Part shown: in pieces, positions 1 to 14,214 of the stretch | How the letters are laid out: the number at the start of each line of letters is the position of its first letter | How positions within the stretch are numbered: the first letter of the stretch is position 1 | DNA from: Heterocephalus glaber | Lineage: Eukaryota; Chordata; Mammalia; Rodentia; Bathyergidae | Direction of reading: 5' to 3' | Assembly (NCBI RefSeq): GCF_000247695.1 | Contig: NW_004624844.1 | Span: 1,269,957-1,333,956, forward strand | Length of the DNA stretch: 64,000 nucleotides | Made by a program: the position numbers and the translations under genes | The notes under the pieces: generated by a model | Seen by the model: only the letters and a program-made list of their open reading frames with translations | What the model was told of the DNA's origin: nothing | The model's database searches: none

Positions 1-434
1 AAAGGATGCAAAGCTAAATTTTAGGCTTCTTTAAAATCTAGGTCTTATATCTTAAGCTTCCCAACAGAGACCTTGCTGGATACTTACTGGTTGCTTAGCA
101 AATAGATGAATGTGTTTGTACATTTGGCCAACTCTTTCAGCCTCACTCTTTGTTCCCACATCTCTAAATTGTGATAATACCTGCTCCTTCAGGTGGATTG
201 ATAGGTGCACAGGGGAATATTTAAATTAATGTTATGATGCTTTGTGAATGTGTGTGTATGCCTAGGTAGCGTCTGCAGCACCTCCTCTGTTGCCCCAAAG
301 TAGTGAGTTATACTTCGGTCACCAAAGAAGCCATGGTGGGCATTTCAGAGTGCTTAGGAGAAAGGGTCACTAATGCTGGGAGGAGGATGGCGTGGTTCAT
401 GGGAGCTATTTGAAATAGGAAGATTCACAGCAAA

Positions 435-524
435 TTTTTTTTTTTTTTTTGGTACCGGGGATCGAACTTGGGACCTTGTGCTTGCGAGGCAGGCTCCGGA
501 ACCACTGAGCTAAATCCCCGGCCC
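435..524 (-). mobile_element. ID SINE (GGTACC type)
   Basis: T-run head, GGTACCGGGGATCGAACT (reverse pol III B box) and CCACTGAGCTAAATCCCC (reverse A box). Target duplication acagca(a/a-g)tttt at 427-438 and 526-537, one mismatch. Confidence 0.9.
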
Positions 525-929
525 TACAGCAAGTTTTAAATGTCATTTAATTGCCAGCCGCTTCACCTCTGCAGAAAGGTGGCTCTGTTTCACGCATAAG
601 GTGACCGACCTATTGGCTGGATTCTACTTGTGAGAAAAATAAACTGTGAAACTATAGACATCTGACTGCTACAAATGGGCGAAAGGACAACTTCCAAAGA
701 CATCTCAGTGAACATCAGCTTCAAACAGTATCTCTAAGCACACAGCAGAAGGGTGCACTTGAGTTGACCATCACAGGTTCAGATTTGTTAACTACATTAA
801 ATAATTAATTCCACGGAGACATAGTAGAAGCAAAAGATGTAAGTGAAAATAGTAAGGGAAGAAAATAAAATGAAAAATTAAAAAGAGGCACTGACCCAGA
901 TGGAGATGAATTTTAAAACTAAATACAAT

Positions 930-1190
930 TGCCATTTATATTTATTGAGCAGTTATGATGAACCAAACTTTGTCTTACACTATTATATATATAAATTATA
1001 TATATATACTGCATATATATATATTTTATTGAGTCATCACAGCCATCTTATGAGGCAGAAATTATTGCACATTTACAGAGGAGGAAACTGAAGCACAGAA
1101 AAGCTAATACGTTGCTATAGGTCTCACTGTCAATGGGAGAGCCGGAGAGTGAAGCTGTGGCAGGCACCTGCCTCCAGAACCTGTGCTCTT
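930..1190 (+). mobile_element. MIR SINE
   Basis: TTTATTGAGCAGTTATGATG followed by TTTACAGAGGAGGAAACTGA (MIR core) and a diverged 3' part. An AT run (981-1025) interrupts it. Confidence 0.8.
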
Positions 1191-4100
1191 AGCCAGTAAC
1201 CTAGACTAAATGAGGGAAGGTGCTCAGTGGCTCTGGAAGAGCTATACAAAATCATGGGTTGTGACCATCCACGTGATTTGACTCTTAGTAATTTTTAGTA
1301 GAAGGTAAATTAGCAATAAGCAACCTGCACCCCTCCATTTGCACCTAAGGGCCAGGCCTGAGGCCCTGCTCAAGTACCCAGGTGCACCCTAGCGGAATCT
1401 AAATCTGCTCCATTGGGGCACTGCTCTGACCACTGCTCCTTCACCACTCCTCTCCCATTAGACAGGACATCGATGCTAATAACAGTTTCACTGAAAATCT
1501 ATTTCTTGCCAAGGCCTTCATAAAGGAGGTACTGACAAACTGGAGTAGGAGTTAGATAAGTGAATATAGGAGCAAAAAGACAATAATTGGCTGCAGTTTG
1601 AGCAGATTTAGTCCTAAATTTCAGCAAGTCAGTGTGGCCTCTTGATGTGGGCTCAGGTTAACACCTGCAGGTACAGTTACTGCCTCCCACCTCACCTGGG
1701 CCAACTCCGTCCCCTGCAGTGCTCCCGTGTTAGAAGCATATCCACCTTCTTTGTCACACTCTGCCTTTTGAGAGCGAGGTTCAGAAATGTCTGCTTCAAG
1801 AACTGTTAGTGTAATTTTAATATCTTGACAATATTGACTGACGAGGTGCTAAAAATATTAGTTTCAGTAAAGTGAGGTTTTGAAAGTCTCCCTCTTTACT
1901 CCAGAAATGCCTCCATATCATAAATTGAAGAAACAAGTGGCAGGAAGTAATGGTTAGGTGTATCCTGAATGTCCTTGGGTGTCCAGAGGACTTCACTGCA
2001 GCATTTACACTCACCTTTTACTCCACAGCCTTAGTGCCACCATCTGCTTGAGTCCTTTGGCTCCCAAGACTTTGGTGGACCCTCCACGGCACCTGTGCTG
2101 TCCCGCTGCTCTGGGGACAGGTGTCCAGTGCTGGGGTGGAATGGGCAAGACACCAAATGGAAAAGACACAAGATGTTACAGAAGTGAGACCAGCAGCCTC
2201 CTCCCTGCCTGGGCCTAGCTCTGCATCCAGGTTCCCAGCTGTAGACAACATAGTGGGCGCCGTGCTTGTGCTCTTTGCATTCACTTCCGAGGAGCAGGAG
2301 CACTCAGGAAAGTGCCTTCCTAGGTATAGAGCCATAGGCAATGATCCACCAACTGGCTTCCAGGAGGTGAGGGTGCCAGAATTGTATAAGGAATGGCTGC
2401 TGCTGATGCCTTTGTCAGTTTTTCTGTAGAGAGGGCCCAGCACTTTCAGCCGGTTCTTAGGGGTTTGAGAGCCAGGGAGATTAAGCTGCCTCTTGCTCCA
2501 AAGCTTTGGGCCATGAGTGGTTCAATCTAGCTCTCCTCACCTGCCGGGCTCTTCAGGCCTCCACTTTGGGGCAGGAGCAGCTGAGGGAAGTCCATTTGCT
2601 CCTCCTTACAAATCCCTTCCTCCTTCCAAGTTGTCCAAAATATGCTCCCTTATGCCTGAGCCCAGTAAAAGACCATGAGTTCAAAAGTCCTCCTTATTAC
2701 CTGAGTGTCATTAAATGCAGAAAAGGCAAGTTTGCACATTTTATTGCCAGTCCTTTTGCATTTCTAGCAGAAGTTACCGTTTTAAAGCAGCCTTGGGGAA
2801 TACAAGTCCTTTTCCTTAGAGAGAATGCCAACTTACTCTGGGGAAATAGTAGGAGTGGTAATGGAGAGTGTTGATTAATTTTACTCCCTATCCTCACTGC
2901 TTGGGAACAGGTAAAGTAACCAAATGCAATGGTGCCATTTCACTGCCATGATTCCCACAATCAAGTCAGGAGGAATTTACTAAGTTGTGGGGGCCACTGT
3001 GCGAGGCAGAGCTGAGATAATGCTATCACGATTTGGGCTTCTTGGATTCAGAGGCACATCTCCCATGGGATCATGGGCATTGGTTTAAAGTAAGGGAATG
3101 GCCCTTGGCTGGGAGAGACCACACACATCTGGGGTGAAATTTGGGGGAAGTATTATCTCTGTAGAGACCTCATCTTTGTATATATTTGTATTGATTTATA
3201 TTTAGTTCTGTCCTTTTCCTGTTTTTTGCTCCAAAGTGGTTCAGTTAATTAAATGGCCTGTTTACCTCTTCAGACATGTGTCCTAGAACAACCCATTTCC
3301 CTCCAAAGCATCTTTGGGGACAGCAGGAATCTGCTCCCTACTTACTTGCAGGGACAGCAAAACCTCAGGCTTTCTTCTTCCTTCGGCTCTTTGTGTTGTA
3401 ATAATTCCCATCTGCTCCCTGGAGAAGGAAAAGAAAACTGCATTGCCTTCGACACAGGCTGGATCAAGGTTTCACACTGATTATTATGATTAGAGCCAAG
3501 CACATCTGCAATTACTCCAGACTGGTCCCTTTATTGACTGAAGTGTCCCTAGGAGGGAGCAGGCCCAGGAAGTCAGGCTTCCCAGCAGCCGAGCCCTTGC
3601 AGCTAAAGCAGTGCCCACCTCCTGCTTGCTGAAAATGACTTCCGATCTCCCTAAAGGCCAGATTGGTCTTACCCCTCGGGATTCTGACTTATCTCAAATT
3701 GTCAAGTTCCACCATTGCCTGATAGCTTAGCTCTGCTACCTGTGGCTGCTTTTAATGAGCACGATTTTTCCCACTTCTCCAGAGTAGGGGAACAGATTGA
3801 GTGGAATCAACACTGAGTGGGGACACCTGCAGCTGCCGGGCACCACAAGGCACACCCCTCCCCCAGCTGTCAGTTGTGTGGAGCCCCCTCAGCCATTCTA
3901 CATGAGGTTTACAGCCACTGGCTTTATTAGTTGGCTTAAAAGCCACGCCCCTCCCCACCAGGGCCACAGTGCCTGGCTTAGCTCCTGAGTATGGGGGAGA
4001 GGGGAGAGGAGTCCATCCAGGGACCCTTTCCTCTGATGTTGGAGTCTGGTGTGGGGATCTTGGGACTGCCTATCTGGAGCTCATGCTGCCAGTTTTAAGA

Positions 4101-4983
4101 AAGTATAACACTTGCATTTCTCTGAGCTAGTCAAGGTTGAAGTGTGAGGTGGTACTTCTAAATGAGAAAGCCCTTTGGCAATTATTTGCATTTGGCCAGC
4201 AAAATTCAAAAGAAGGAAAGAGAAAGTAGGGAGAGTCAGCCAGTCCCCTGCTCCTCTCTCTGTCTTACCAAATAGGATTCCAGTTCCTGTGTGTTCAGTC
4301 CTAGTAAGTGTGTGTGGCTGAGTGTGAGGCCCGTGCAGAACCTGCTGATAGCGGCCAGTGCTGGGCTCAGAGAGGAAATCAGATGGCATCGCCACAGCCA
4401 CGTGGAGGCTGGCACAATTCACACTTGACATTGACAGATCATGTGTAACTTGTTCAGGAGTGTTCCACATATGCCATGGTTCAGAATCATTGCTGACATT
4501 TTAGCAGTAATGTCTCCAGCCCCCATTTATTATTTATGAAGTATGTGGGATCATACCCACATTATCACCATAAAGATGGAGCAAATGTGATTAATAGACC
4601 CAAATACTGGCCTAATCACAAAGCCTTAGTGACCTGAATTTAAGCCATGTCAGTTTCCTATGGGGTTTTGGGTCCCACCATATAGAAATATATACATTGG
4701 GTGGAGTTAAATAATTCAAGTTCTTTTTTTTCTTGGCATTCTTTTGTTTTGTATTTTTTTTTCCTTTGGTGTTCTAACATGAATGATCTAGCAGGTTTGT
4801 GCCACTGTGGGGATTTTATATTTAGAGAAATAATTTTAGGAGATTAACTTCTAGAGCTTATTCTTCCATCAGACGTTTAGTAATAAATGATAACATTCTT
4901 CTCTCTAGTCTTCATGTACACAGTGCCTGGTGAGCTCGACATGGTCTGGAGCTCCACCCATGTGTGGAATTAGAAGATGATCT

Positions 4984-5136
4984 AAGCCAGGTGTTATGGT
5001 GCATGCCCGTAATCCCATCACTTGGGAGGCTGAGGCATGAGGATGGCCTCATGTTTAAAGCCAGCCTGGGCTATGTAGTGAGTTCACGGCCAATCTAAAC
5101 TACATAGTGAAACCCTGTCTCCCTCCTGCCCCCCAA
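4984..5136 (+). mobile_element. B1 SINE
   Basis: GCCAGGTGTTATGGTGCATG start, CTTGGGAGGCTGAGGCATGA, a partial internal duplication, GAAACCCTGTCTC end. Target duplication gaagatgatct at 4973-4983 and 5141-5151. Confidence 0.92.
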
Positions 5137-5420
5137 ATTCGAAGATGATCTGATGAAGTAAGGTAAGACATCATTCACTATGATCTCTTCCCCTCTCTTT
5201 CCGTTTTCACGCTTAGGAAGCTGGTTTATTTATTTTTTTCTCTCAACTTAGGGATGTAATTTGCCCACACATAGAAGTATCTGGGGTATCAAACGCCTCT
5301 TGGCATCTTATCTGTGGTCCCTCTTCAGTTCTAAATAATCAGAGATTTATTCTCAAACCCTTTGATGACTATTAGTCTGCTGAGAAGGTCACAAGGGGAG
5401 TCTGTTTTCATATTAATTGC

Positions 5421-5527
5421 AGGGGCTCACCATCTCAGATTCTGATTCAATTGATCTGATGTTGAGATACAGCTCTGACATGTTTTGAAAGCTTCTCAGG
5501 GGATCTTCAGCCAGGTTGAGGGTCTCT
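5421..5527. mobile_element. hAT-Charlie fossil, MER5-like
   Basis: CAGATTCTGATTCAATTGAT..GAAAGCTTCTCAGGGGAT matches the MER5A pattern. Confidence 0.55.
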
Positions 5528-6389
5528 AAATAAAATTCATCTCTTTGCTATCCACAAATCAGAACAAATCGGGTTAAAACAAATCAGAACAAATATATAA
5601 AAGGAACCCACTATCCTAATAATTGACTTTGCTTCCATTGAGGGCCTTAATTAGCTCCTCAGGTCCAGGTGGGAGTCTTCTTTATTTTAGTATTCTCAAC
5701 ACAGTGGTCGGCACTTTGTGGTTTGCAGAATGAATTAAGCTGGTTGTGGTTTATTTGCATGTCATCATAATGATTCATAATACATTTCCAGAATCATTTC
5801 TATGACATCCTCAACTTACAAACACTACAGAACACCTGAAGGTAAGAAAGGAAAAAAAATTACTGTTGAGCAGCTGAAATAGATATTAAAAAAGACTAAG
5901 AATGATTGGAAAACACTCTATTCCTGGGAGCATCCCCCAGGCTGCTCTGGGAGCTCTGTTCCTATTTTACACACAGTTCTAACAGTCTTGCTTGTTTGGT
6001 TTCTCCATTCATAGAAAGTTAGAGGATGAAGAATAAATACTTTGAAATTTGACACTAAGGAAAATAATACATTATAAAGAAAAGAAACAATGGACTCAGA
6101 GAATACTGTGGTCTGGGACTACTTAGAAAGCAGATTCACCCGGCCTCTCTGATGTGGTTCCCATCATCCATCCATTTACTGGATGTGTTAGTTCAAGTCT
6201 TAGAGAATGCAGAGAGAATGGAAATCACACAGGGGAATCTTTCAGTGAGGATCAAGTGAGGCTCTTCATTGTACCAGGTCCCATTATTCTTGCTCTTGGG
6301 ATGCTTAAAATGCAGTAACATGTTGCTGCTGCTGCTTTGTTTCCAAGGTATTTTATAGTTTTTACTACTGAGGTCCTAGTTTAGGCCAT

Positions 6390-6725
6390 CCTTGTACCCA
6401 TAACTCTGTCTGGTCCACAGAACAACCTCCAGCCCTTCTTTATATTGCTATCAGAAAGATCTCCCTAAATGTGAATCTGATCCTTTTACTCTAAATTAAT
6501 GTTCCCCACAAGCTACAGGATTTGGTCCAGACTGCTGTAGAAAGCTCTTCATGCTGACCCACACTTACCTCCGGGTCTTCTCCAACTCCTCTATGAACTT
6601 CTCTGGATCTCTCCATACAATGTACTCGCTCACTTCATGCCATTCCTTCTCTTTGGAAGGCTTTTCCCTTTTGCCACCTGAGCTCTCTTGTTCTTCAGGA
6701 GTTTACCTTGGTGCTTATCCTACCA
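6390..6725 (+). mobile_element. L2 LINE 3'-end fragment
   Basis: Shows the L2 3'-end sequence pattern: a CAAGCTACAGGATTTGGTCC-like segment, AGCTCTTCATGCTGACCCAC, and TTCTCTTTGGAAGGCTTTTC. Confidence 0.6.
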
Positions 6726-7189
6726 ACTGAACTGTACTGAAATAATGTCCATAATGTGTTTGTCTTCACAGCCATTCCTTTCCCTCCATTGCCCTTCCTC
6801 CCCAAGGTCACCAGGATTTTAAACAAGCCAATGATCTGAACCACATTTCTCCACTTACCGCCTTGCCAGTTCTGAAAAAAGTGATGCTGATGGGACTAAA
6901 CTGGAAGCTCTTTTTCTTCATTTTTCCATTTTTATAACTGAGATGTTGTGTCTCAGCAGGAATCTCTGGAAGCAGTTCACAAGCTGTGTGTTTCCACAAA
7001 TGGTCCCCAGGATCTGGCCGTGGAATCTGGTGCTCTGACAGGGGTATAGCACAGTAATGGGGGATGCTGGCAATGGCATGAGGCTGTCTGGGATAAGTCT
7101 GTGAAAATCTCCTTGAACCCCAGTCCTTGTCTGCTTCTTGGATATATGCAATGCCTGACATCGACATCCAGTAACAGACTAGCTAAAAA

Positions 7190-7365
7190 TATACTGAGCA
7201 TTTAGTATGATTTTTAGAATTTAATCCCCATAATAAATTTTGGTATATACAGAAGTGACATCATTAACATTTTATAGAGGAGGATACTGAATCTCAAACC
7301 TGCTTAAGATAACATGCTTAGTAAGTTTAGGCTCTGGGAACTAAAATTTATGAAGTCCAATCCTC
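7190..7365 (+). mobile_element. MIR SINE
   Basis: TACTGAGCATTTAGTATGAT, then ATTTTATAGAGGAGGATACT and a diverged end. Confidence 0.7.
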
Positions 7366-7534
7366 AATTTTTTCTTCTTTCCATAAATGTATTGATACAG
7401 GGATGATATGAGATGAAATAGGACCTCCAAATGATATAAGGGAAACGTTATAATTCCCAACCTGTTAATTTCTGACACAATGAGTTCTTGTTCTCTAAAA
7501 TGGAAGAATGAATTCTAGGAACAATGGAGGTTAA

Positions 7535-8010
7535 GAGTAGGAAATATTTATTGAGAGGGTAGCTTCCAAGAGGCAGGAAGGGTCCTGAATGTGTAGCCAG
7601 GGACCCCACTTTACAGGGAAGTTTGTAGAGCACAACAACATGGGTTATAGCTATGATTGACCAATAAGATTATGAGTATAGTCGCTTAGGTAATATTTAT
7701 TCAATAGGGGAACAAGTCACGTACCAAGTGTACAAGGAAGGAACCAAGACTTTTTCTAGGAAATGATGGGTCTGGAGGTTTTGGTCACCCACTGGGGTGA
7801 CTAGTATCTATCTAGACTTCATTAGGCCAGGAGTTACTGCTTATCTTGTCCTTTGGGGAAGCATGCAGGCCTGGTCATTTCGTCTTTGTCTTGAGGTGTA
7901 GTCTCTAGCAGATGCATCTCCAGCCATGGTTGTAATGTGTTTTCACCTTTTGTTCTGACTCTGTTGAGGGCCCAGCTCTATCTGATGCCTATAATATTTC
8001 TACCTAAATT
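7535..8010 (-). mobile_element. Possible old ERV LTR
   Basis: Resembles a minus-oriented retroviral LTR: an AATAAATATTTCC on the minus strand near 7551 and a CCCCACTTTACAGGGAAGTT segment seen in rodent LTRs. Family not identified. Confidence 0.3.
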
Positions 8011-8879
8011 AGCTGTCTCTAATAGTATCCCATCTACATTTAGTTCACTAATTGTTTCAGTGATGAACTTGAATCATTAAAAAAAGATTATTAACTAGTG
8101 TATCATGTTAGGAAGGCAAGACCATAGGTAATAACTTTTAGAAAATGTTCCATCCAAAAGTTTACATAAAAGCAAGAGAAATGTCATTCTGAAGAGACCA
8201 AGACTCTTGTATATGAAAAATAGACTTACATTAGACATATTATCCCGATTTAAAAATTAATATTATTGTAGCCAAGTTTTAGAATCATGGGATAGAATGA
8301 TACCTTGAGATACATTTTGGATTTTTCTCCTATCTTTCCTAGCCCACAACAATGTTGGGTAAATTTAAGAGATATTGTTTTGAAAGCTACCCTCAGTAAT
8401 CTTCCTCTTACTTTTTTAGAATTGCTACCTAAGACCAAGCCCATATCTTTCATAAACTCCCCAAACCATGTTCCCCTTATTTCTGTTCTTAAATTATAGA
8501 TAATATGATTCCTCTGTTTATCTTGATTTACCAGGTCCTCTTCTATATTACCAACTAATTCTTTTCTTTTGTTTTTGAAGGGCTATGTAGGATTTTATTT
8601 GCAAGGAAGAAAAAACAAGTGAAATGATTCCTAGGGCATTTAAACATTCTTATTTGTTACTGGAAAGTATTTAGTTCTCTGCAGAGGGAACTTCCTTGGC
8701 ATCTGAATCTGAAGTTCAGTCTACTCAGTATAATTCTTGGAAATGTTGACTTTAGTCTGGACTTCACATATAGCCCTGCCTAGTCTCAGGAGTGTCATAG
8801 GCATCCTGAAGCCAAGAATGCTTCCCTTAATTTTACACTGGGAGGCTAAACTTTAGATTTCTGGGAGCCAATCATACCT

Positions 8880-8985
8880 TTCTGAATAATGGTCTCTAAG
8901 GGGCAGAACCCAGGCATCTACATTTTAGCAAACTTTCCATGTGATTCTTCTATATATTGCCCTTGGAGAATCTGTGGTCTAGGTT
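8880..8985. mobile_element. hAT fossil, MER5/MER20-like
   Basis: AACCCAGGCATCTACATTTT..CCATGTGATTCTTCT fits the central part of MER5/MER20. Confidence 0.35.
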
Positions 8986-10429
8986 GTCCCTTCCACTTAG
9001 TGAAGATTCATTCAGTTCAAGTTTTTTGTCTGTAGACAAATCAAACTACTACTGTATTGGGAAGGCTCTGCTTTCTGACTAAAATCAGTGGTAATTTTGA
9101 CTCTTGCATGGCTTCTGCTTCCAAACTAACTTCAGTGTTCACCTACCCCATATGGTTGATTTAGAGTGAGATCAACCATATTCAGAATTCTGAGTGCAAA
9201 TTAAAGCTAGTTTTTTGTTCTAACAAAGGCATGCATTTGACTACCATTGTTCCTAATGACACCGCATCTCACAAAAGTCTCTTATACCAGGAGCCATGAG
9301 GAGGAGACTACTGATCTTTATCTTGGAAAGCTAGAAATCCAAATGCAAAGTATTTATGCACTAGAGAGTTTTCTTATTAATCATGCAAGCTTTGATTTTA
9401 ATGTACAATCCCATACCTGCCACATGTTCATATTTAGTGGAAAGTGAAAAAATTATTGGCATCCAAATAGTGAATTCTTATATGGAGGGCATCTAGATGG
9501 GGATCTAACTCCTGAACAGGGAAGAGAGTTTCTGTTTTGCATTATCTTTTTATCATTCCAACCTTCTTAACTCAGTTTCTTTTCAAGGAAATCATATCAG
9601 CTATTTGTATTTATATAGTCTGTTTTTTCTTCTTTTTTTCATATCAGACAAACATGGCTAAGATGGTGGTCACCTCAATATTGAATGGCCTATTCACCAA
9701 AAGATGTAGTTTATAGAAAACAAGGATTTCCAACCAACAGTGAGAGACAAATGTGTTTTGATCTAATAATAATGTCAGTACTAGAATAACTGGGCCTAAT
9801 TTCTCAGTGTTTTGAAAAAAATGGAGTCACGTAAATCTATGCATTGGCTGTGCAATTTCAAAGAACTGATGTTTAATCCTTGGCTGGGCAACAGAAGAAT
9901 CCTCAAAACAGGGAGGGGTGGGAAGAATACATGTGAGTGGCATTGACAATAGTAGACTTAGAGGCCATTTATATCATTTAAGCAAGTTATTTTTTCCTTT
10001 TCAAAATAACTTTATTATAGTTTCTCAACGTGTTACTAAAATAGTTTTTCTCAAGGCAGAATAAAACCGAAATAAAACTTTCCTTGCTTTCAATTTTTAT
10101 AATTATTTTATTTGATGTTTATTATATATTTACTTCAAAATTATAATTTATTGAAGTCATTTGAAATGATCTATCATTATATTGTATAGATCATCTCACT
10201 TGAGGATAACTGATTAATTAGATTTATTGGATTCTAAAACAGTGACAGGTTTATTGTAAGAAATTCAGGCTATGACAAAGATTATAAATAAAATGTAAAC
10301 CCTTAGGAAAATTTGCAACCCAAATGTAAGTTCTTCCATAAGTCTAAGTCACTATAACTACTAATATCAGACAACTCTCATATGAATATAGTTTTAAAAT
10401 TTAACACAAATGACATAATACTCGGTGTG

Positions 10430-10735
10430 CTGGTTTGTACCTTTTATTTCCCATACTTGGAGACAAGTCACGGACATCTTTCCATGTCAATACTCAGAGA
10501 ATTATGTCATTATTTTTAGTGATCATTCTATTTTCTACTGCAAATTGGCTCCATAATTTATTTACTCATTCCATATGGATGAATGTAACCCTTTCAGATG
10601 AACTATTTCAGAACATACTTACACATAAATAATTTTTTTGTATTTATGTCATGTATATAGTATGTTAGGATACAACCTTGGACATGGAATTCCTGGGCCA
10701 AAGATGATGAAAACTTCATACTTAGTAAAATTGTG
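10430..10735. mobile_element. Old L1-like 3' fragment
   Basis: GGACATCTTTCCATGTCAAT and ATTCCTGGGCCAAAGATGAT resemble old L1 3' regions. Confidence 0.4.
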
Positions 10736-10808
10736 TGTGTGTATATGAATATATAAATATTTGCCTTTTTTGGCCCACATTTTCTTTTCTTTTTTGGGGG
10801 GGGGGTTT

Positions 10809-10927
10809 GGGGTTTTTTTGAGACAGGGTCTCACTATGTAGTTTGGCTGGCCTCAAACTCAAGGCAATCCTCCTGCCTCAGTCTCTAGAGTCCTGGGATT
10901 ATAGGTGTGCACCACCATGTCTGGTTA
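10809..10927 (-). mobile_element. B1 SINE
   Basis: TTTTTTTGAGACAGGGTCTC..CACCACCATGTCTGG. Perfect 15-bp target duplication tggcccacattttct at 10771-10785 and 10928-10942. A G10/G4 run precedes it. Confidence 0.93.
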
Positions 10928-11090
10928 TGGCCCACATTTTCTATTTGGTTGTTTTTCTTTTTTGAAAGTGTTCCTCCAACCCATTTTTAAGAATTTCTTG
11001 AATAATGATATGAATTTTTATTCATATGAATTATATAAATTTTCTTATTTCATCTTTTTTATATGCTCAAAATTTTTAATAACATGAATT

Positions 11091-11240
11091 ACCCCCCACC
11101 CCCTGCCCCAGTGCTAGGGATTGAACTCAGAGCAAGTGCTGTACCACTCAGCTACCTCCCTAGCCTGTTCTATTTATTTTGAGACAGGGTCTTGCTAAGT
11201 TGCCCAGGCTGGCCTCCAACTTGCAATCCTCCCACCTCAG
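11091..11240 (-). mobile_element. B1-ID dimeric SINE
   Basis: Reverse ID part (GCTAGGGATTGAACTCAG..CCACTCAGCTACCTCCC) followed by reverse B1 (GAGACAGGGTCTTGCTAAG). Read on the minus strand it is B1 then ID. Confidence 0.85.
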
Positions 11241-14214
11241 ATTATTTTCATTTACAATGTAAAAACATTTTGGATTCAGTACAATTTGAGATTCTGTTTT
11301 TCTTACATGGAATATAAGACAATTCAAAACTACTTGTGATGTATCGGTCCATTATCTTAGTATTACCTCTATTTTAATTAGACCTTTGAGAATAGGAACA
11401 TAAAATTACAATTAGTGAATTTGCTATTCTTCATTATAGAGGTACTTTCCTATGAGTCTTGATCATTAAAGACAAAATTGGCTAATTTGAGAGAATCTTA
11501 TTTAAAATTTAGAAATTTAAAATGATAAAAATACTGATTTTATTTATTTATTTATTATCAAAATTTAGATAGTATTCTATAATCCATAAAAACATTTTCT
11601 TCTGTTTAATTTTATTTGCCTATTAGAACAATTCTTTCAGTTGGATACCATTGTATCTGTTTTCTATGTGTGAAAAACAGACTTTAGGAAAATGATATAA
11701 ATTTTTTTTCCTGACATAAAATCATGGACCTAATAATGTGCATAGGACATGACTAGGATTTGAATTCAGGTCTTTTGAGGACAACATGTGTATTGTTCTT
11801 ATGTAATTTTCTTCTTGCTTAATTTTGCTCTTTCACTATAATAAACATGAAAAGCTTAGTGGCAAGCTTGTCCAATCATCTGTAGATAAGTGACTTCTTA
11901 AACTACAGAAAGTGACACAAAGATATTTCCATTATTCCTACAGAAGAAATTCTATCTGACAACCAGAGGTTTGATGCATTTTAAGCACTTAGCTAAGAGT
12001 AGAAGAATACATTATATTGTCACTCTGCCTTTGGAAATTTTAGCCGAGGAAATCAGGGCAGTTCCCTAGTCACACTCCATAGTGGCTGAGAACCTGCAGC
12101 ATACACACCCGATGAATTCCCCTACGGAGTTCATTACTGGGAGGAAGGAGGCCGAGATGAGCATCCCCTGCGGAATCTGCTCTTGCACTACACAGCTCTC
12201 TTTAAGCCCTCAAGGTACCAGAACTGGTGTTTTCCTAAAGAGCCTACTCACCTCTGATACAAAAGGCCATCATTTTAACAAAACAAGGATCTGACAGGAG
12301 TGCGATGAGGAGAGGCCGGAATCCACCGAGCAGATGTTCAGAGGGGAAATGAAATCCATTGGCCTGTTACCTGAAGATGCCTGTGCTCACGAAGGCTGTA
12401 GGTCTTCATGCTAGCTTCGGCCTTGCCTATCACCATGCTCCCGTCCATGTCTTCCCCACCAGGATCCCTCTTTCCCATAGCACCTTAAGGCAGCGGGTGC
12501 CCATTTCCCAAAATATCCCCATGCTCAATCTCTTTAGCGGGTCGCTTTTAGAAGCTCTTTGTGAGTTTGAGCACGTGATGCTGTCAGCTCTTTCTCCTCT
12601 GTGTGCTCCACGCCCCCGCCCCAAGGGCTTGGGAACATCCTTGGTTAATTTCCTCTAGGCATTAACTATAGTGTAGTTTTCTTTAAAGCACGTTCTAAGA
12701 GAAAAATTCTACACGACCGTATTTCTGGAAAGCAAGAATTCTCTTAGGATGGAGAAGAAATCAGAGGTGGTGTTTGGGTACAGAACTCAACTGAAGAATT
12801 TGTTTTTGCTTTTTCCAATAATTTACTTTTGTTAAACAAGCATCAGTGTAACTTTAAATGAAGGCATCTGTAGCTACATTTCCTCCTGTCCTGATCTTAG
12901 TCATTGTCAAAATATCATTGACTTTTACTTAATGCAACGTCCTCGGTCTGTGAGTGTATTTCACAACGAGCCTTTAAAAACTCATTATTTAGTTTTTAAT
13001 ACCCAAGAGGTAGCTTCTTTCCTGAAGCATTGTGGTACCTGAGATGAAGAGGAATCCTCCCGAGAAGAGTTGCCAGCTAAGAAATAACAGAGGATATCCT
13101 CCTAAACTTGAAGTTCAGATAAACAACAAATAACCTTTTAGTATTAGGGTGGCCCAAACACTGCATACTTATTTATGGGATATACTTATGCCAAATGCAA
13201 TCTCATGCAAAAATTATTAAGATAAATATTACACTAAACAATTGTTAATATTTTACTGAAATTCAAATTTAACTGACTAGTTTATATTTTATCTGGCAAC
13301 CCTACCTGAGACCAATTCATATTCTACCAATACCATAGCAGGACTATGTCAGAGGAAGCAGCATATTTTTAAACCCACAGGAGGTGGAGTACTGTAGCAG
13401 TCTTCCCTGTTGTGAATGGCCTGGGAAGGGGAATTAGTTCAATTATGCATGTGGATCCTTCAGAGTTGATCACTCTAACACCTCAGATCAAGGTAGATGA
13501 TAAAATATATCTGTTTAATAATGCTGCATAAATCTTTGCTTATAGCTACTCAGGGCTCGCTCCTTCTGGAGGCATGCATCTTAATTAATTGCTATCTTTT
13601 TGTACTTTGACCCTGAGGTGATTAAAAAAAACCTTAATTCTATAAATCTAGTCAGTAAATTTCTAAATCTATTAAATATTGACATTTAAAAATATTTGAA
13701 GATTGTTGTAAGCTTCACTGAGACATAGGACAAGGGAAGATAAATCAAATATAATTGCCACTGAAGTCGGCAAAAATAAAAAGCTCTCCAATGTGTTAAA
13801 CTAAAACACCATTCCTTCAGATGATGTCTATAAATCATGTCTCAAGGTCCAATCCCACAGTACGTTTAACTGATATTGGTTACAGTTCAATTTCTTCAGA
13901 TTTAAAATAAACCTAAATTCTGAATGTGAGACTGGGATCCTATTAGACTCTACAAGAAACCTGGTACAAACTCTAACATATGAAGTCCAACAATTTTCAA
14001 ACATTTTGATAAACGCAATGAAGGGGGAGATATATTATCATGCATCACAGCTACACTGCCATTGACTAGTCTTGATTTTTTTGTTTTAGAAAAGAGTATA
14101 TAAATTCTGCCACAATTCAATTTTCAATTTAAAAAAACAGAGTGCTTGGCCTTAAGATAGGGAGAAAGGGCATCTGTAAGTTTTGTTACCACTCCTCTCA
14201 ACATTCTACAACAA

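Noticed and set aside
2018..2443. 141-residue minus-strand frame and its overlapping neighbours
   Set aside because: Three frames overlap the same GC-rich stretch, with no domain, splice pattern or known protein; chance frames.
4081..4470. 129-residue minus-strand frame
   Set aside because: No recognisable motif and no neighbouring splice or retrocopy signs.
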